In this document: piece by piece, positions 16,586-25,778 of the stretch
Layout of the letters: the number at the start of each line of letters is the position of its first letter
How positions within the stretch are numbered: the stretch's first letter is position 1
From: Phototrophicus methaneseepsis
GTDB lineage: Bacteria > Chloroflexota > Anaerolineae > Aggregatilineales > Phototrophicaceae
Direction of reading: 5' to 3'
DNA length: 64,000 nucleotides
NCBI RefSeq assembly: GCF_015500095.1
Contig: NZ_CP062983.1
Span: 1,364,001 to 1,428,000 of the forward strand
Position numbers and translations under genes: made by a program
Notes under the pieces: model-generated
Told to the model about the DNA's origin: nothing
The model's database searches: none
What the model saw: only the letters and a program-made list of their open reading frames with translations

Positions 16586-18832
16586 CTACTCGCTGCGCGG
16601 CGGTATCCAGGAGGCATATCCGCCGCCAGTGGACGTAATCTGCTGCACATTGCTGCCATCTGCCAGCATGAGGAAGAGCTGGTCATCGCCCGTGACGTTG
16701 GAGCTAAAGACGATATATTGGCCGTCGGGGCTGTAGTTGGCGGCCCAATCACTGCCTGCGCTGTCGTAGAGCAGCCGCGCATTGGTTCCGTCCACATCCA
16801 TGACGTAGATGGCGTTGTTGACGCCATTATAAGAGATATACATGATCTGCTCGCCATCTGGCCGGAACACGGGCGAGCCATCGCGGACGTTGTTGTTCGT
16901 CAGCATCTGCACTTCGTTGGTTTCCGTATCCAACAAAGCGATTTCCCAGGTTGATGCATCCAGGGAAGCGGGACCCGTCGTAAACACGATATAGCGGCCA
17001 TCTGGGCTGTAACGGGCATGGCTGTTGCGCTGCCGATTGCTGAAGACCAGCTCTGTTTCGGTCCCATCGAAGCGCGTGCGATACAGATCATACAAACCAT
17101 CACCACGCACATCAGAGGAATAGAGAATCCATTCGCCATCTGGCGACCACGCCGCGAGGTAATCCGTGTAACTATTGTTGGTGATGCGCTGGCGCTGTCC
17201 CCCGGCCCGGTTGACGACGAAGATGTCATTATCGCCGTCCGCGTCCGACTGATAGGCGATCCACAGGCCATTGGGCGATGCCTGCGGGAACGTGTTATCG
17301 CTGGGGTCGTTTGTGAGCTGTGTTTCGATCCAGTTTTCCAGGTTTAAAGAGACAATCTCAAAAGATTGCTCATCCTCACCCCGGCGATCCGCAAAGATGA
17401 TGGTTCCCGTCACCCCTGTAAGTGCAGGGCGCAGCGTCGGCGTGCCGCGTACACCCACTGGTGCAAAGATGCTCTCCGTTGAAGTGGGCGTCAGGGCAGC
17501 GAGGCGTGCGTCAGCGGTTAACGTCGCTTGATTATCCGCGTCACGTGCTTCGAGCGTTTGTTGTGCCGCGCGCTCTGTCGCATTCAAGGTTGGCAGGGGT
17601 TCTGCTGTGACGGGGGCTGATGCGGTGATATTTGCACCGATGAGAGCCTCTTGAGTTGGATTGGCGCCGATGCCATCGTTTGTTGTGATGAACAGCAGCA
17701 GGGCAATCGCACCCAGGGCAACCAGAGCAGCCAATAGCCCGCAGCCAATGGCCCCACCCATGAAGACGCTCATCAATGGGTTGCTTTTGCGGCGCTGCTT
17801 CAGGCGGGCCATACGCCCGGAAGGCACCTGCGCCATGCTGCCGCTACTCTGGGCGACAGGGTACTGCCCCGGTGTGTTGCCCATGGGTAAGGAAAGCGGC
17901 CCTTGCTGATGGGGCTGGTAAGGCTGCTGGATCGATTGACCAATAGGGGGCCCTTGCGATGGGTGCATCATGGGCAGGTTTGGCTCTGTATCCAGCGCTT
18001 TCTCTGGATGCTCAACGGCCATTCTCAGCGCTTCGTAAAGCTGGACCGCTGTATCATAGCGGTCATCGGCCTTTTTGCTGAGCGATTTCAGAATGACTTT
18101 TTCAACGACAGAGCTCACTGCCGGGTTGATGCTGGTTGGCCGGGGTGGTGGTGTCGTCACCTGCATGACGGCGATGCTGTACGGCGTCTCACTCTCGAAC
18201 GGTCGGCGGCCTGTGATCATTTCGAAGATCATCACGCCCAACGCATAGACATCGCTGCGGCCATCGAGCGGCTTGCCCTGGGCTTGCTCCGGGGACATAT
18301 AACTCGGCGTGCCGACGACGCCCTGCGTCGTGATCGCGCTGACGCCTTCGCCAGCTAAACGCGCAATGCCAAAATCTGTGATGAACGCGCCGCCGTCGTC
18401 ATCAAGCAGCACATTACTTGGTTTAAAGTCGCGGTGCAGGACATCCTTAGTATGGGCGTAATCTAGCGCCGGGGCGACCTGCGCCACAATATTGAGCACC
18501 TGCTCTGGTGGCATCGGCCCATCGAGCAGCAAATCATCCACAGACCCGGCAGGCATATAGCGCATGACGATATAGGGCATACCTTCATGTTCGCCATAAT
18601 CATAAACCGGGATGATGTTGCGGTGTTCCAGCTTGCTGACAATAGCGACTTCTCGCTCGAAGCGCTGTAGGTAGGTGTCGTCATTGGCGAACTGCTGTGG
18701 CAGCACTTTCAAGGCGACCTGCCGGTTCATCGACTGTTGGCGCGCTAGATAGACGGTCGCCATCCCACCACGTCCGATGACGCGCTGGACCTCGTAACCG
18801 CCAATTGTTTTACCGATGAACTCGTCTGCCAT
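16586..18832 (-). CDS. Membrane Ser/Thr protein kinase with extracellular TolB-like propeller
   Basis: A 748-residue receptor kinase. Residues 12-275 are a Hanks-type kinase: the glycine loop IGRGGMATVYLAR, the lysine in VALKVL, HRDFKPSN, the DFG in ITDFGIARL and the activation segment TPSYMSPEQ. Residues 285-345 are Pro/Gln-rich. A single TM helix follows at about 358-385. Then comes a Thr/Ala-rich linker, and residues 470-745 form a six-bladed TolB/PD40 propeller (repeated YSPDGRYIVF, FRPDGEQIMYIS and YSPDGQYIVFSS). The propeller takes the place of PASTA repeats and may sense an envelope ligand. It lies inside a glycosyltransferase block on the same strand, so control of surface glycan assembly is plausible but not shown. 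Confidence 0.93.
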   Translation of the reverse strand: MADEFIGKTIGGYEVQRVIGRGGMATVYLARQQSMNRQVALKVLPQQFANDDTYLQRFEREVAIVSKLEHRNIIPVYDYGEHEGMPYIVMRYMPAGSVDDLLLDGPMPPEQVLNIVAQVAPALDYAHTKDVLHRDFKPSNVLLDDDGGAFITDFGIARLAGEGVSAITTQGVVGTPSYMSPEQAQGKPLDGRSDVYALGVMIFEMITGRRPFESETPYSIAVMQVTTPPPRPTSINPAVSSVVEKVILKSLSKKADDRYDTAVQLYEALRMAVEHPEKALDTEPNLPMMHPSQGPPIGQSIQQPYQPHQQGPLSLPMGNTPGQYPVAQSSGSMAQVPSGRMARLKQRRKSNPLMSVFMGGAIGCGLLAALVALGAIALLLFITTNDGIGANPTQEALIGANITASAPVTAEPLPTLNATERAAQQTLEARDADNQATLTADARLAALTPTSTESIFAPVGVRGTPTLRPALTGVTGTIIFADRRGEDEQSFEIVSLNLENWIETQLTNDPSDNTFPQASPNGLWIAYQSDADGDNDIFVVNRAGGQRQRITNNSYTDYLAAWSPDGEWILYSSDVRGDGLYDLYRTRFDGTETELVFSNRQRNSHARYSPDGRYIVFTTGPASLDASTWEIALLDTETNEVQMLTNNNVRDGSPVFRPDGEQIMYISYNGVNNAIYVMDVDGTNARLLYDSAGSDWAANYSPDGQYIVFSSNVTGDDQLFLMLADGSNVQQITSTGGGYASWIPPRSE

Positions 18833-18912
18833 GCTAAACCTGCTGCCAGTGAATTAAGCCGATTATAGTGCATGGGCGGTATGCGAACAACGGGAGTATT
18901 CCAGGATAAATT

Positions 18913-19380
18913 TCAGTTATTCGGGGTGATATGGTCCTGTATCCAATCAAAATGGGTTTGCAGGTGGTCTGAGGCGCCTGTTTCAGTAAGGCCACGTAAG
19001 TAAAGTGAGGTATCATTCAGCGTGATAGTCTCCTCTATCGCGGCCACAACGTCATCATCATATGGCATTGCGCGCACCTGGATATGTAAGTCATCATCCG
19101 GGCTGATGAATGAAAACCATGCTGGTGTGCCAGCCACATTCAGCTTCACGACGCGCCAGCCCCGTGGATAGCCCACTGTGAAATCGCCAGCGTTGATCGT
19201 ATCTTCATCAATGGTAATGGAGGCACCGGGTGTGTGGGCCAACTGCGGCGGCACCTGTGCCGGGACGCACGCGGCCAGCAACAGCAGGACAGCATAGAAA
19301 GCAAATACCGTGAACCTATGTCGTTTCGGGGTATGAGATGCTGTGCTCTGGTGCTGATAATGCATAGAGATTGTCTCCAT
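18913..19380 (-). CDS. Predicted lipoprotein of unknown function
   Basis: A 155-residue protein with a basic N-terminus, a hydrophobic helix and a lipobox LLAAC (cysteine near residue 38), so it should be lipid-anchored on the outer face of the membrane. The mature part starts with VPAQVPPQLAHTPG and holds a compact alpha/beta domain, including GDFTVGYPRGWRVVKL, similar in outline to PsbP/DUF1795-type domains. No function is assigned. The ATG at 19380 is 3 bases from the preceding glycosyltransferase stop, with AGGA in that gene's last codons. The ATG at 19365 (MHYQHQ) with GGAG upstream is equally good. Confidence 0.7.
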   Translation of the reverse strand: METISMHYQHQSTASHTPKRHRFTVFAFYAVLLLLAACVPAQVPPQLAHTPGASITIDEDTINAGDFTVGYPRGWRVVKLNVAGTPAWFSFISPDDDLHIQVRAMPYDDDVVAAIEETITLNDTSLYLRGLTETGASDHLQTHFDWIQDHITPNN

Positions 19381-19383
19381 AAG

Positions 19384-20523
19384 CTATCCTTTACGCCCAT
19401 ATTGCGACAATAAAGCCTCATACAGGGCGAAGGTGTCATCCAGCACACGCCGCAGCGAATATTCCGCCTGGGCGATTTCACGCCCGCGTGTGCCCATCTG
19501 AGCGCGTTGAGCGGAGTCGTTAATAAGCGTTTGCGTGGCGCTGATCAGTGCATCCAGAACACCGGGCGGGACCAGCAGGCCGTTTTCGCCATCATGGACA
19601 ATCTCCCGGCAGCCGGGTGTATCCGTTGTGATGATGGCTCGCCCACAAGCTGCCGCTTCGATCAACACCCTGGGCACGCCTTCGCCATAGGTCGAGGGCA
19701 AACAGACGATATTCACGCTGGCGAATACATCCGGCATATCGTCGCGCTTCCCCCACCATTCGATAGCGCCTTCTGTCTGCCATGTCGCCATCTGCTCAGG
19801 GGATACCGCATGCGGGCTGGATGGCTCTGGGTAGCCTGCGACGACAAAACGCGCTTTGCCCTGTAAGCGACGTGCGAGTTCTACGAAGGTACCCAGCCCT
19901 TTACTCCATAACAGCCGCCCTGCGAAGAGCACCACGGGTAAATCGTCCGGCTCAGGCTGAGGCTTGAATGTATCCATATCGACGCCGCTGCCTTTGATGA
20001 GCGTCGTCCGCGACTGCGGCAGCAGCCCCATCTGCACAAAGCGCTGTTGATCATCTGGATTCTGGAAGATCATGCGGGTGTTGTGACCAGCCAGGGCCAG
20101 CCGGAACAGTGGCTTGACAAACTGCCGGACGATGCGCATTTTAGGCGTTTGCGAGATGAAGACATAACCCAGGCCACTCATCGCGCTGACGACGGCTGGC
20201 ACGTGGGCTGTTTTGGCAGCAATACCCCCATAGAGCACGGGCTTTATGCTCACCTGGTGCACCAGATCAGGTTGTAATCGGCGGTAGAGTTGATAGAGTG
20301 CTGTCACAGTTTGTACTTCCGCCAGGGGGTTGGTCCCGTGCTGGCTGAGCGGCAGCGGATAATAGGGTAACCCGGTGGCTTTGATGCTAGCAACGTTCGC
20401 TTCGTCAGCATCCGATGTGGTGACATGGACGTCATAACCGCGCTCGCGTGCTGCCAGGGCGAGCGGTAAGCGGTGTGTCATGAAGAAGCGCGGGATATTG
20501 ACGACGTAGAGAATGCGTGCCAT
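19384..20523 (-). CDS. Glycosyltransferase family 4
   Basis: A 379-residue GT-B enzyme of the GT4 type. The N-terminal Rossmann half has MARILYVVNIPRFFMTHRLPL and VHQVSIKPVLYGGIAAK. The C-terminal half has VVLFAGRLLWSKGLGTFVEL and the nucleotide-sugar EX7E motif in GEGVPRVLIEAAACG. It uses an activated sugar on the cytoplasmic face, typically building capsule, O-antigen-like or exopolysaccharide chains. It starts 11 bases after the next GT4 gene and ends 3 bases before the lipoprotein gene, all on one strand, so they form one transcription unit. Confidence 0.9.
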   Translation of the reverse strand: MARILYVVNIPRFFMTHRLPLALAARERGYDVHVTTSDADEANVASIKATGLPYYPLPLSQHGTNPLAEVQTVTALYQLYRRLQPDLVHQVSIKPVLYGGIAAKTAHVPAVVSAMSGLGYVFISQTPKMRIVRQFVKPLFRLALAGHNTRMIFQNPDDQQRFVQMGLLPQSRTTLIKGSGVDMDTFKPQPEPDDLPVVLFAGRLLWSKGLGTFVELARRLQGKARFVVAGYPEPSSPHAVSPEQMATWQTEGAIEWWGKRDDMPDVFASVNIVCLPSTYGEGVPRVLIEAAACGRAIITTDTPGCREIVHDGENGLLVPPGVLDALISATQTLINDSAQRAQMGTRGREIAQAEYSLRRVLDDTFALYEALLSQYGRKG

Positions 20524-20534
20524 GTGCGACCTTA

Positions 20535-21752
20535 TCAGTGGGATGATAGGGGTTCTTTTGTCTCTACCGGGAAGGTGACGCCTTTTTTGGCGAGCAGGCC
20601 CCGGTACAGGCTGTCGAGGTCTTGCGCCAACCGTTCCACGGCGTAGCGGTTCACCATGGCTTCGCGGGCTGGCTGCGGATCATAATCTGTTTGTAAGGTA
20701 TGCACGATGGCCTCTGCCAGTGCTTGCGGATCATTGGGCGAGACAAGCGCGCCTAATCGGCCCCCATCCAGTAAATCAGGAATGCCGCCCACATGCGTTG
20801 CTACTACCGGGCAGCCCGCGGCCAGTGCTTCGATCAGAGGCAGTGGTGTACCTTCGTTATGGCTGCTGTTGACCAGCAGGTCCATATCGGAATAAGCCGC
20901 TGCGACGTCTTCAATCCAACTGGTGAAGGTGATGTGTCCCTCCAGGCCAAGCGCCTGTGCGCGACGTTCCAGCATGGGGCGTTGTTCGCCATCCCCGATG
21001 ATGACGAAATGGGCATCCGGCACCGTGACTTTCACGATCTGGGCTGCCTGTAAAAAAAGAGCGTGGTTCTTTACCGGGAGGAGCTGCCCGATAATGCCAA
21101 TGAGGGGCACGTTATCCGGGATGCCATAAGCCTCGCGGAAGTGCCCACGATGCCGCTTCATCTGGGTATAGGGTGTCAAGTCCAGGCCCAATGGCAGCAC
21201 GATAATACGCTGCTTGCGGGTAATAGGATACGACTCCGTAAGCTGACGCCGCAGGCCCTCGCTCAAGGTAATGATGCTATCTGAAAGGCGCGCGCCAAAG
21301 CGCTCCAATAAGATGAAAATGCTCGTTGTGACGCGATTATAGTATCCCTCGAAGGGATAGACATGCAGCGTGTGCACGATAACGGGTACGCCAGCAATCC
21401 GCGCCGCCAATCGTCCCAGAAAGCCAGCCGTCGTCGTATGCGTATGGACGATGTGCGGCTGATAGGTGCGCATCATATCGGCCAACTCTCGCACCAGCGA
21501 TACCAAGGTTAGCGGGTTGAGCGTCTGTGTAAGCCCTGGCATAACGACGGGCTCCACACCATAGGATGCGGCCCGTTCCATGACATCGGTTTCTTCTGAC
21601 GGAGGGTTGCCCCCGATGAGTTGGGTCTCGTAACCATAATCGCGCATCTTGGCGGAAAGTAAAACGGCTTGTAAGACAGGTCCGTTGATGCGTAGGCGTG
21701 TCGTTAGCCGCATCATGCGGATTGTCGGTTTTGTCGATACGGGATCGCTCAC
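20535..21752 (-). CDS. Glycosyltransferase family 4
   Basis: A 405-residue GT4-type retaining transferase. The landmarks are VHTHTTTAGFLGRLAARIAG in the acceptor half, LIGIIGQLLPVKNHALFLQA at the donor-half start, and the EX7E stretch NEGTPLPLIEALAAG followed by VVATHVGGIPDLL. The start is GTG at 21752; no nearby ATG suits, and the ribosome-binding site is weak. It is the first gene of the glycan unit, followed within 11 bases by another GT4 gene. The sugar and acceptor are unknown. The conserved GT4 motif makes the enzyme class secure. Confidence 0.9.
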   Translation of the reverse strand: MSDPVSTKPTIRMMRLTTRLRINGPVLQAVLLSAKMRDYGYETQLIGGNPPSEETDVMERAASYGVEPVVMPGLTQTLNPLTLVSLVRELADMMRTYQPHIVHTHTTTAGFLGRLAARIAGVPVIVHTLHVYPFEGYYNRVTTSIFILLERFGARLSDSIITLSEGLRRQLTESYPITRKQRIIVLPLGLDLTPYTQMKRHRGHFREAYGIPDNVPLIGIIGQLLPVKNHALFLQAAQIVKVTVPDAHFVIIGDGEQRPMLERRAQALGLEGHITFTSWIEDVAAAYSDMDLLVNSSHNEGTPLPLIEALAAGCPVVATHVGGIPDLLDGGRLGALVSPNDPQALAEAIVHTLQTDYDPQPAREAMVNRYAVERLAQDLDSLYRGLLAKKGVTFPVETKEPLSSH

Positions 21753-21799
21753 GATTTGGGGGCCTTCATAAACAGGCAGTTAAACATATAAGGCTTTAA

Positions 21800-21820
21800 A
21801 CAGGTCTGTTGATGACCTGT
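21800..21820 (-). terminator. Hairpin terminator downstream of the MaoC gene
   Basis: ACAGGTC (21800-21806) pairs with GACCTGT (21814-21820) around a 7-base loop. Read on the minus strand the stem is followed by TTTAAAG, a short T run. It lies between the MaoC stop and the GT4 start, separating the two units. Confidence 0.5.
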
Positions 21821-21853
21821 GTCCACGACATACAGGGATTGAGCAAATGAGGC

Positions 21854-22333
21854 TCATTCCGGTTCATGTTCTGCATTGTCTACCAGAGGGCGCTTTAAGA
21901 ACAGGGCCGACCGCGTCACTTCGATACAAATTTCGTCATGTTGATTGCGTCCGATGTGTTTCATGGTCACGATGCCACAGTCCGGGCGCGATTGGCTCTC
22001 ACGGGCCGCGATGATTTCCGTTTCAACGTAGATCGTATCGCCATGGAAGAGAGGATTGGGGTGTTTGATGGCTTCATAGCCCAGGTTGGCGATGATCGTT
22101 CCGGCTGTGAGGTCGCCCACTGTAATGCCGACCACCACGCCCAGCGTGAAGATACCATTCACAATGCGCTGCCCAAAGGGCGTCTGAGCGGCGAAGTGCT
22201 CATCAATGTGCAAGGGTTGGGTGTTCATGGTCAGGCTGCTAAAGAGGACGTTATCCATCTCGGTGAGGGTGCGCCCCAGGGCATGTTTGATGTGCATGCC
22301 AAGGGGTAAGTCTTCATAATATTTACCGGGCAT
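21854..22333 (-). CDS. MaoC-like hot-dog hydratase
   Basis: A 159-residue MaoC-family protein. The Asp/His pair typical of R-specific enoyl-CoA hydratases is seen in PLHIDEHFA, followed by FGQRIVNGIFTLGVVVGI. This is the arrangement of stand-alone hydratases acting on enoyl- or mesaconyl-type CoA thioesters. I placed the start at ATG 22333 because GGAGGG lies 5 bases upstream; a longer frame begins at 22345. It is preceded on the same strand by a methyltransferase and a TetR regulator, but no other acyl-CoA enzyme is adjacent, so the pathway is unclear. A CoA-transferase occurs at 47417. Confidence 0.88.
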   Translation of the reverse strand: MPGKYYEDLPLGMHIKHALGRTLTEMDNVLFSSLTMNTQPLHIDEHFAAQTPFGQRIVNGIFTLGVVVGITVGDLTAGTIIANLGYEAIKHPNPLFHGDTIYVETEIIAARESQSRPDCGIVTMKHIGRNQHDEICIEVTRSALFLKRPLVDNAEHEPE

Positions 22334-22421
22334 GGTTCCCTCCATTTAAAAATAAACTCTATTTGGTTTGTCTATTTATCTTTGAGTATGACGCACGAGT
22401 GGACTGAAGACGATATACGAT

Positions 22422-23282
22422 CTACCTACGGATCATTTGCACTGGGTCCGTGCAAACAAAAGCGCCCATCAGGCTCGGAGAACGCAAGACGCCATCGCGG
22501 TCAATGATCGCCTGTGCCAGTTGTTCAACGACCTCTGGCAGCGCCTGTTTCACTGCTTCCGCGATATCATGACGTGCAAGCACATTGCGGTAGCGCCCTA
22601 TCGTATTGTAAGTGGCGCGCATCTCAGCCGCATTATAGATCAATGCTTCGTCTTCATAATAAAACGCCTTTACTGTGCGAAATTGGGTTGCTAGCAAGTC
22701 AGCCCCGTTTTCCATAGAGAACGGCGAGGATGGTTCTGGTTCATACGCAATACCCATACGGTCCAGCGCCTGATAATGCAATGCAACGACGGTGGCCGTA
22801 ATCTTATCGCTATTCGTCGTTGCGAGCAGGGTGCCATCTGGCTTAAGAACACGAGCCAATTCGCGCACGCCGCGCAGCCTATCCGCCACATGATATAAAA
22901 CCTTGTTCGCCATCACGATATTAAATTTTTGTTGCGCAAATGGGAGTGATTCAATATTGCAAACAGTGGTTTTTAGTATGATGGCCCGTTGACGGGCTTC
23001 CTCCTGCGAAGTTAGCAACATACCTTCGGAAATATCCGTTAGAACAGCATCTTTTACATCAATTTGCCCCTGATCTATGAGTGACCAGAGATAGCGTCCC
23101 CAGCCGCCACCTGCATCAAGCACAGTCGAACCAGACCAATTTGGGATGAGATTAAGCGTCCAATGAACATATTGATGCCCTGCTAGCCGATGCTTCTCAC
23201 GTAGATAATAGCCGTTGCTGTAATAATGTTGACCCGTGGCAAGCATGTGCGTGGTGATAATGTCTGTATCTTGGTTAGACAT
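22422..23282 (-). CDS. Class I SAM-dependent methyltransferase
   Basis: A 286-residue Rossmann methyltransferase. Motif I is VLDAGGGWGRYLW near residue 55, the acidic end of strand 2 is in VLTDISEGML, motif IV is around FNIVMANKVLYHV, and the following helix has LARVLKPDGTLLATTNS. The layout is like UbiE/Methyltransf_11 enzymes acting on small molecules. The substrate is unknown. It lies 35 bases downstream of the TetR gene on the same strand, so that regulator may control it. Confidence 0.88.
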   Translation of the reverse strand: MSNQDTDIITTHMLATGQHYYSNGYYLREKHRLAGHQYVHWTLNLIPNWSGSTVLDAGGGWGRYLWSLIDQGQIDVKDAVLTDISEGMLLTSQEEARQRAIILKTTVCNIESLPFAQQKFNIVMANKVLYHVADRLRGVRELARVLKPDGTLLATTNSDKITATVVALHYQALDRMGIAYEPEPSSPFSMENGADLLATQFRTVKAFYYEDEALIYNAAEMRATYNTIGRYRNVLARHDIAEAVKQALPEVVEQLAQAIIDRDGVLRSPSLMGAFVCTDPVQMIRR

Positions 23283-23317
23283 CAGGATATTCCAGGTTAT
23301 TCAAAAAGGCGTTATCT

Positions 23318-23908
23318 CTATCTCGCTAGGAAGGCATCCAGCGTATTCAGCAAGCCGGTTACGATGCGGTCGAGTTCATAGCCCTGTAAATCTCGCTGAT
23401 ATTTGATGATGCGCACATCCGTCATGATATAGAGCGTATCAGCCAGATAGCCAATATCCCCCGTGACGTCAATTTGCCGCAGCAGGCCGATGATCGTCTG
23501 GCGCCACCACGCATGGGCCGGATGACCGAGCATATCACCATTACCAACAATAGACGCTTCACTTAATAGGGCGATGTGCTGGTCGACATAGTAAACGGCA
23601 GCGCGCAAGAACCAACGCAGATGCGTAATGGCCTCGCCCCCACGCCGCAGTTGTGCAAATGTCTCTTCCTGAAAGCCCAACATCGCTTCATCGAGCAAGG
23701 CATGGCACAGCTCCGCTTTATCGCTAAAGTGCCGATAAAGCGTGCCCTTACCCACGCCCGCCTCTTGCGCAATGGCGGACATCGTCACCGCATCGACCCC
23801 TTCTTCTCTAAAGAGACGGGTAGCTGTCGTCAACAGCAGGTTGCGGTTACGCGCTGCATCAGCCCGCACGGGCTTATCAGTTGTGAGTAGAATCATGTCG
23901 TCGTTCAT
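23318..23908 (-). CDS. TetR/AcrR family transcriptional regulator
   Basis: A 196-residue regulator. Residues 18-65 are the TetR helix-turn-helix (LLLTTATRLFREEGVDAVTM, then IAQEAGVGKGTLYRHFSDKA). The rest is an all-helical ligand and dimer domain without recognised specificity. The start at 23908 lacks a clear ribosome-binding site, and an ATG at 23896 is in frame. It stands 35 bases before the methyltransferase gene and 54 bases after the concanavalin-like gene, all on the minus strand. Confidence 0.9.
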   Translation of the reverse strand: MNDDMILLTTDKPVRADAARNRNLLLTTATRLFREEGVDAVTMSAIAQEAGVGKGTLYRHFSDKAELCHALLDEAMLGFQEETFAQLRRGGEAITHLRWFLRAAVYYVDQHIALLSEASIVGNGDMLGHPAHAWWRQTIIGLLRQIDVTGDIGYLADTLYIMTDVRIIKYQRDLQGYELDRIVTGLLNTLDAFLAR

Positions 23909-23962
23909 ATGTTTAGTATAGCATGAACAAGGGATGCAGCTTCATAGAAATATGTCTGATAT

Positions 23963-24718
23963 TTAGCGTTTTTCCAGGTTGATATGTTCAATCGTGAGGG
24001 ATTGAGAGGCTTCAACGGGCGTGACGCCGAAGTTGAATTGCCCCTGCGGCGTGACGATGGCATATTGGTTATCAACCCACACGATGAAGCCGAGTGACGT
24101 ATGCGGTACCTGCTTGGTATGGAGCACCACCTGCCCATCCACGCGGAATGTCGCTTCATCTGGCAGCCAGTCCAGGGTATAGGTATGGGGTGCCGCCAGC
24201 AAATCGCGGCTCAAAGCGGCTTCCGAGACGCCCAGGGCCTGTTGCCCAATGGGCCACAGGCTTCGGTACAGGGCCGGGATGCGCATCAATAAGAAACCAG
24301 GTAGGGCCACTGGTAGCATCGCCAGGAACTGCCAGCGCTGCGCATTAAATGTCGCCGCTTTGAAGCCATCCCCCGGCACATCGAGCGCCAGTGCCATATT
24401 ATTCGGTGGCGCGCCGAAGAAGAACCATAACGCCTGAGGCAGCCTGAAACGCCGTTGCCCCGGTTGAAATGGATAATTCCAGAAGCCGAAGCCCGCCGTA
24501 CCCACTTGCAGCGAGGTTTCACTATAAGCGGTGATCGTCATCGTAAGCGGGGGCCGCAGCGTGAAATCGCGTTCTTGTGGGTCATAATCGGTCAGTTGTG
24601 CATCACTGTAACCTTGTGCGCCTGGCTCAATCACCAGATGTACCCGATTATCTTGCTGATTGATGCTCGCGTGGCCGATTTCTGTAGGGTGGAGTCCCCA
24701 ATAGCTGGATAAAGTCAT
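23963..24718 (-). CDS. Hypothetical protein with concanavalin-like (GH16-type) outline
   Basis: A 251-residue, mostly beta protein. The stretch TSLQVGTAGFGFWNYPF and the C-terminal HTYTLDWLPDEATFRVDGQ, then VLHTKQVPHTSLGFIVWVDN, resemble the jelly-roll of GH16 and related concanavalin-like domains. In that family the W-x-P-x-x-x-x-F-x-V-D-G segment is the standard strand pair. The acidic ExDxxE catalytic motif of GH16 is not visible, so it is likely a binding or inactive relative. There is no signal peptide. It starts 12 bases after the DNA glycosylase stop, so the two are cotranscribed. Confidence 0.6.
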   Translation of the reverse strand: MTLSSYWGLHPTEIGHASINQQDNRVHLVIEPGAQGYSDAQLTDYDPQERDFTLRPPLTMTITAYSETSLQVGTAGFGFWNYPFQPGQRRFRLPQALWFFFGAPPNNMALALDVPGDGFKAATFNAQRWQFLAMLPVALPGFLLMRIPALYRSLWPIGQQALGVSEAALSRDLLAAPHTYTLDWLPDEATFRVDGQVVLHTKQVPHTSLGFIVWVDNQYAIVTPQGQFNFGVTPVEASQSLTIEHINLEKR

Positions 24719-24730
24719 GTGTCGTATGCC

Positions 24731-25585
24731 TTAATCGGACATAATGTCCATCCACATAGCCAGTCCCTGATGCAGGCCGAACTGCCCATAATAGGCTTTG
24801 ATTTCCTGATCTGTGGCGGTTTCGCTGCCTGTGACGCGCTTATAGGCGGCACGGCATTCTGTATCAATGGCGAGGCGGTCAAAATGACCAAGCAAGCGGA
24901 CCATCGTCCCTGCGGCATAATTGCCAAAGCCCTTCAGCCCTAGTACCACCTGATAGATCGCCTCAGAGGGTAACTGTCGCCAGCTTTCAACATCGAGTTC
25001 ACCATGCGCAATGCGCTTCGCCAGCTCATGCAGGTAGGCTGTACGGTACCCTGCCCGGATAGCCGTCTGTAAATCATCTTCGTTCATCGCCGCGATACGC
25101 TCCGGCGTAGGGAAGGCGTGTGCATCCCCCAGGGCATCCCCCAATTGGCACAAACGCGCGTTCATCGCGATGGTTTGCCGCCATGTGGTATTGGTGGTCA
25201 GGAGCGTCTTTGCCAGGTCTTCCCATACCGTTGGGCCGACGAGCAACCGACCTGCACAGGCGGTCGCCAGCCATTGATAACGTGTATGCTGGCCCAGAGC
25301 AGCATACGCCGCCGACATATCCCAGTCCATGCTGAGCATCTGGCGGATGTCTTGCTCAATGGCGATCATTTGCGTGGCGCTCAGTCGCTCAACAGTTGGC
25401 GTCAGCGTAATGCCCCCAGGATGCATAAACAGATCCAGCAGCGTGCCATCTGCCAGTTGATGGATACGCCGCAAAACGCCGCCCTCTGCATCCCACATGA
25501 ACGGAGCGAGCGACCGCCAGCCATGGCTATCCACGACAGAGCGGAAGTTAAAACCCTGTGGTACGGGCGTTGTGAGCATCAACAT
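24731..25585 (-). CDS. HhH-GPD family DNA glycosylase (AlkA/OGG-like)
   Basis: A 284-residue base-excision repair glycosylase. The N-terminal 100 residues form an OGG_N/TBP-like domain. The catalytic helical domain follows (VGPTVWEDLAKTLLTTNTTW). The helix-hairpin-helix is LGLKGFGNYAAGTM and the catalytic Asp lies in RLAIDTECRAAYK. The lysine used by bifunctional OGG enzymes in the hairpin is replaced (GFGNYAA), so a monofunctional glycosylase acting on alkylated bases is more likely. It is the first gene of the local unit. Confidence 0.85.
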   Translation of the reverse strand: MLMLTTPVPQGFNFRSVVDSHGWRSLAPFMWDAEGGVLRRIHQLADGTLLDLFMHPGGITLTPTVERLSATQMIAIEQDIRQMLSMDWDMSAAYAALGQHTRYQWLATACAGRLLVGPTVWEDLAKTLLTTNTTWRQTIAMNARLCQLGDALGDAHAFPTPERIAAMNEDDLQTAIRAGYRTAYLHELAKRIAHGELDVESWRQLPSEAIYQVVLGLKGFGNYAAGTMVRLLGHFDRLAIDTECRAAYKRVTGSETATDQEIKAYYGQFGLHQGLAMWMDIMSD

Positions 25586-25655
25586 AAGGCATCATTCTGT
25601 GTGATTATTATCGCCATTTTTAGTCTACCATCGTTTGCTGCAAGCCACATAGAAC

Positions 25656-25679
25656 GCCCTAAAAACACGTTTTTAGGGC
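25656..25679. promoter_or_regulatory. Perfect hairpin in divergent region
   Basis: GCCCTAAAAA (25656-25665) and TTTTTAGGGC (25670-25679) form a 10-bp perfect stem with a CACG loop. It lies 71 bases upstream of the glycosylase gene and about 170 bases upstream of the plus-strand PPC gene. No gene ends here, so an operator or attenuator is as likely as a terminator. Confidence 0.4.
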
Positions 25680-25778
25680 CGTTATTATGAGCGTTACTCT
25701 ATTTAATAGATGTCCATTACACGCTATTTGACGCGAAATATAAAAATATATAAATGTTTTGTGAAAAAGCGCGCAATT

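Noticed and set aside
19384-21752. Complete capsule or O-antigen locus
   Set aside because: There is no flippase of the Wzx type, polymerase, or initiating sugar-phosphate transferase in the block, only transferases.
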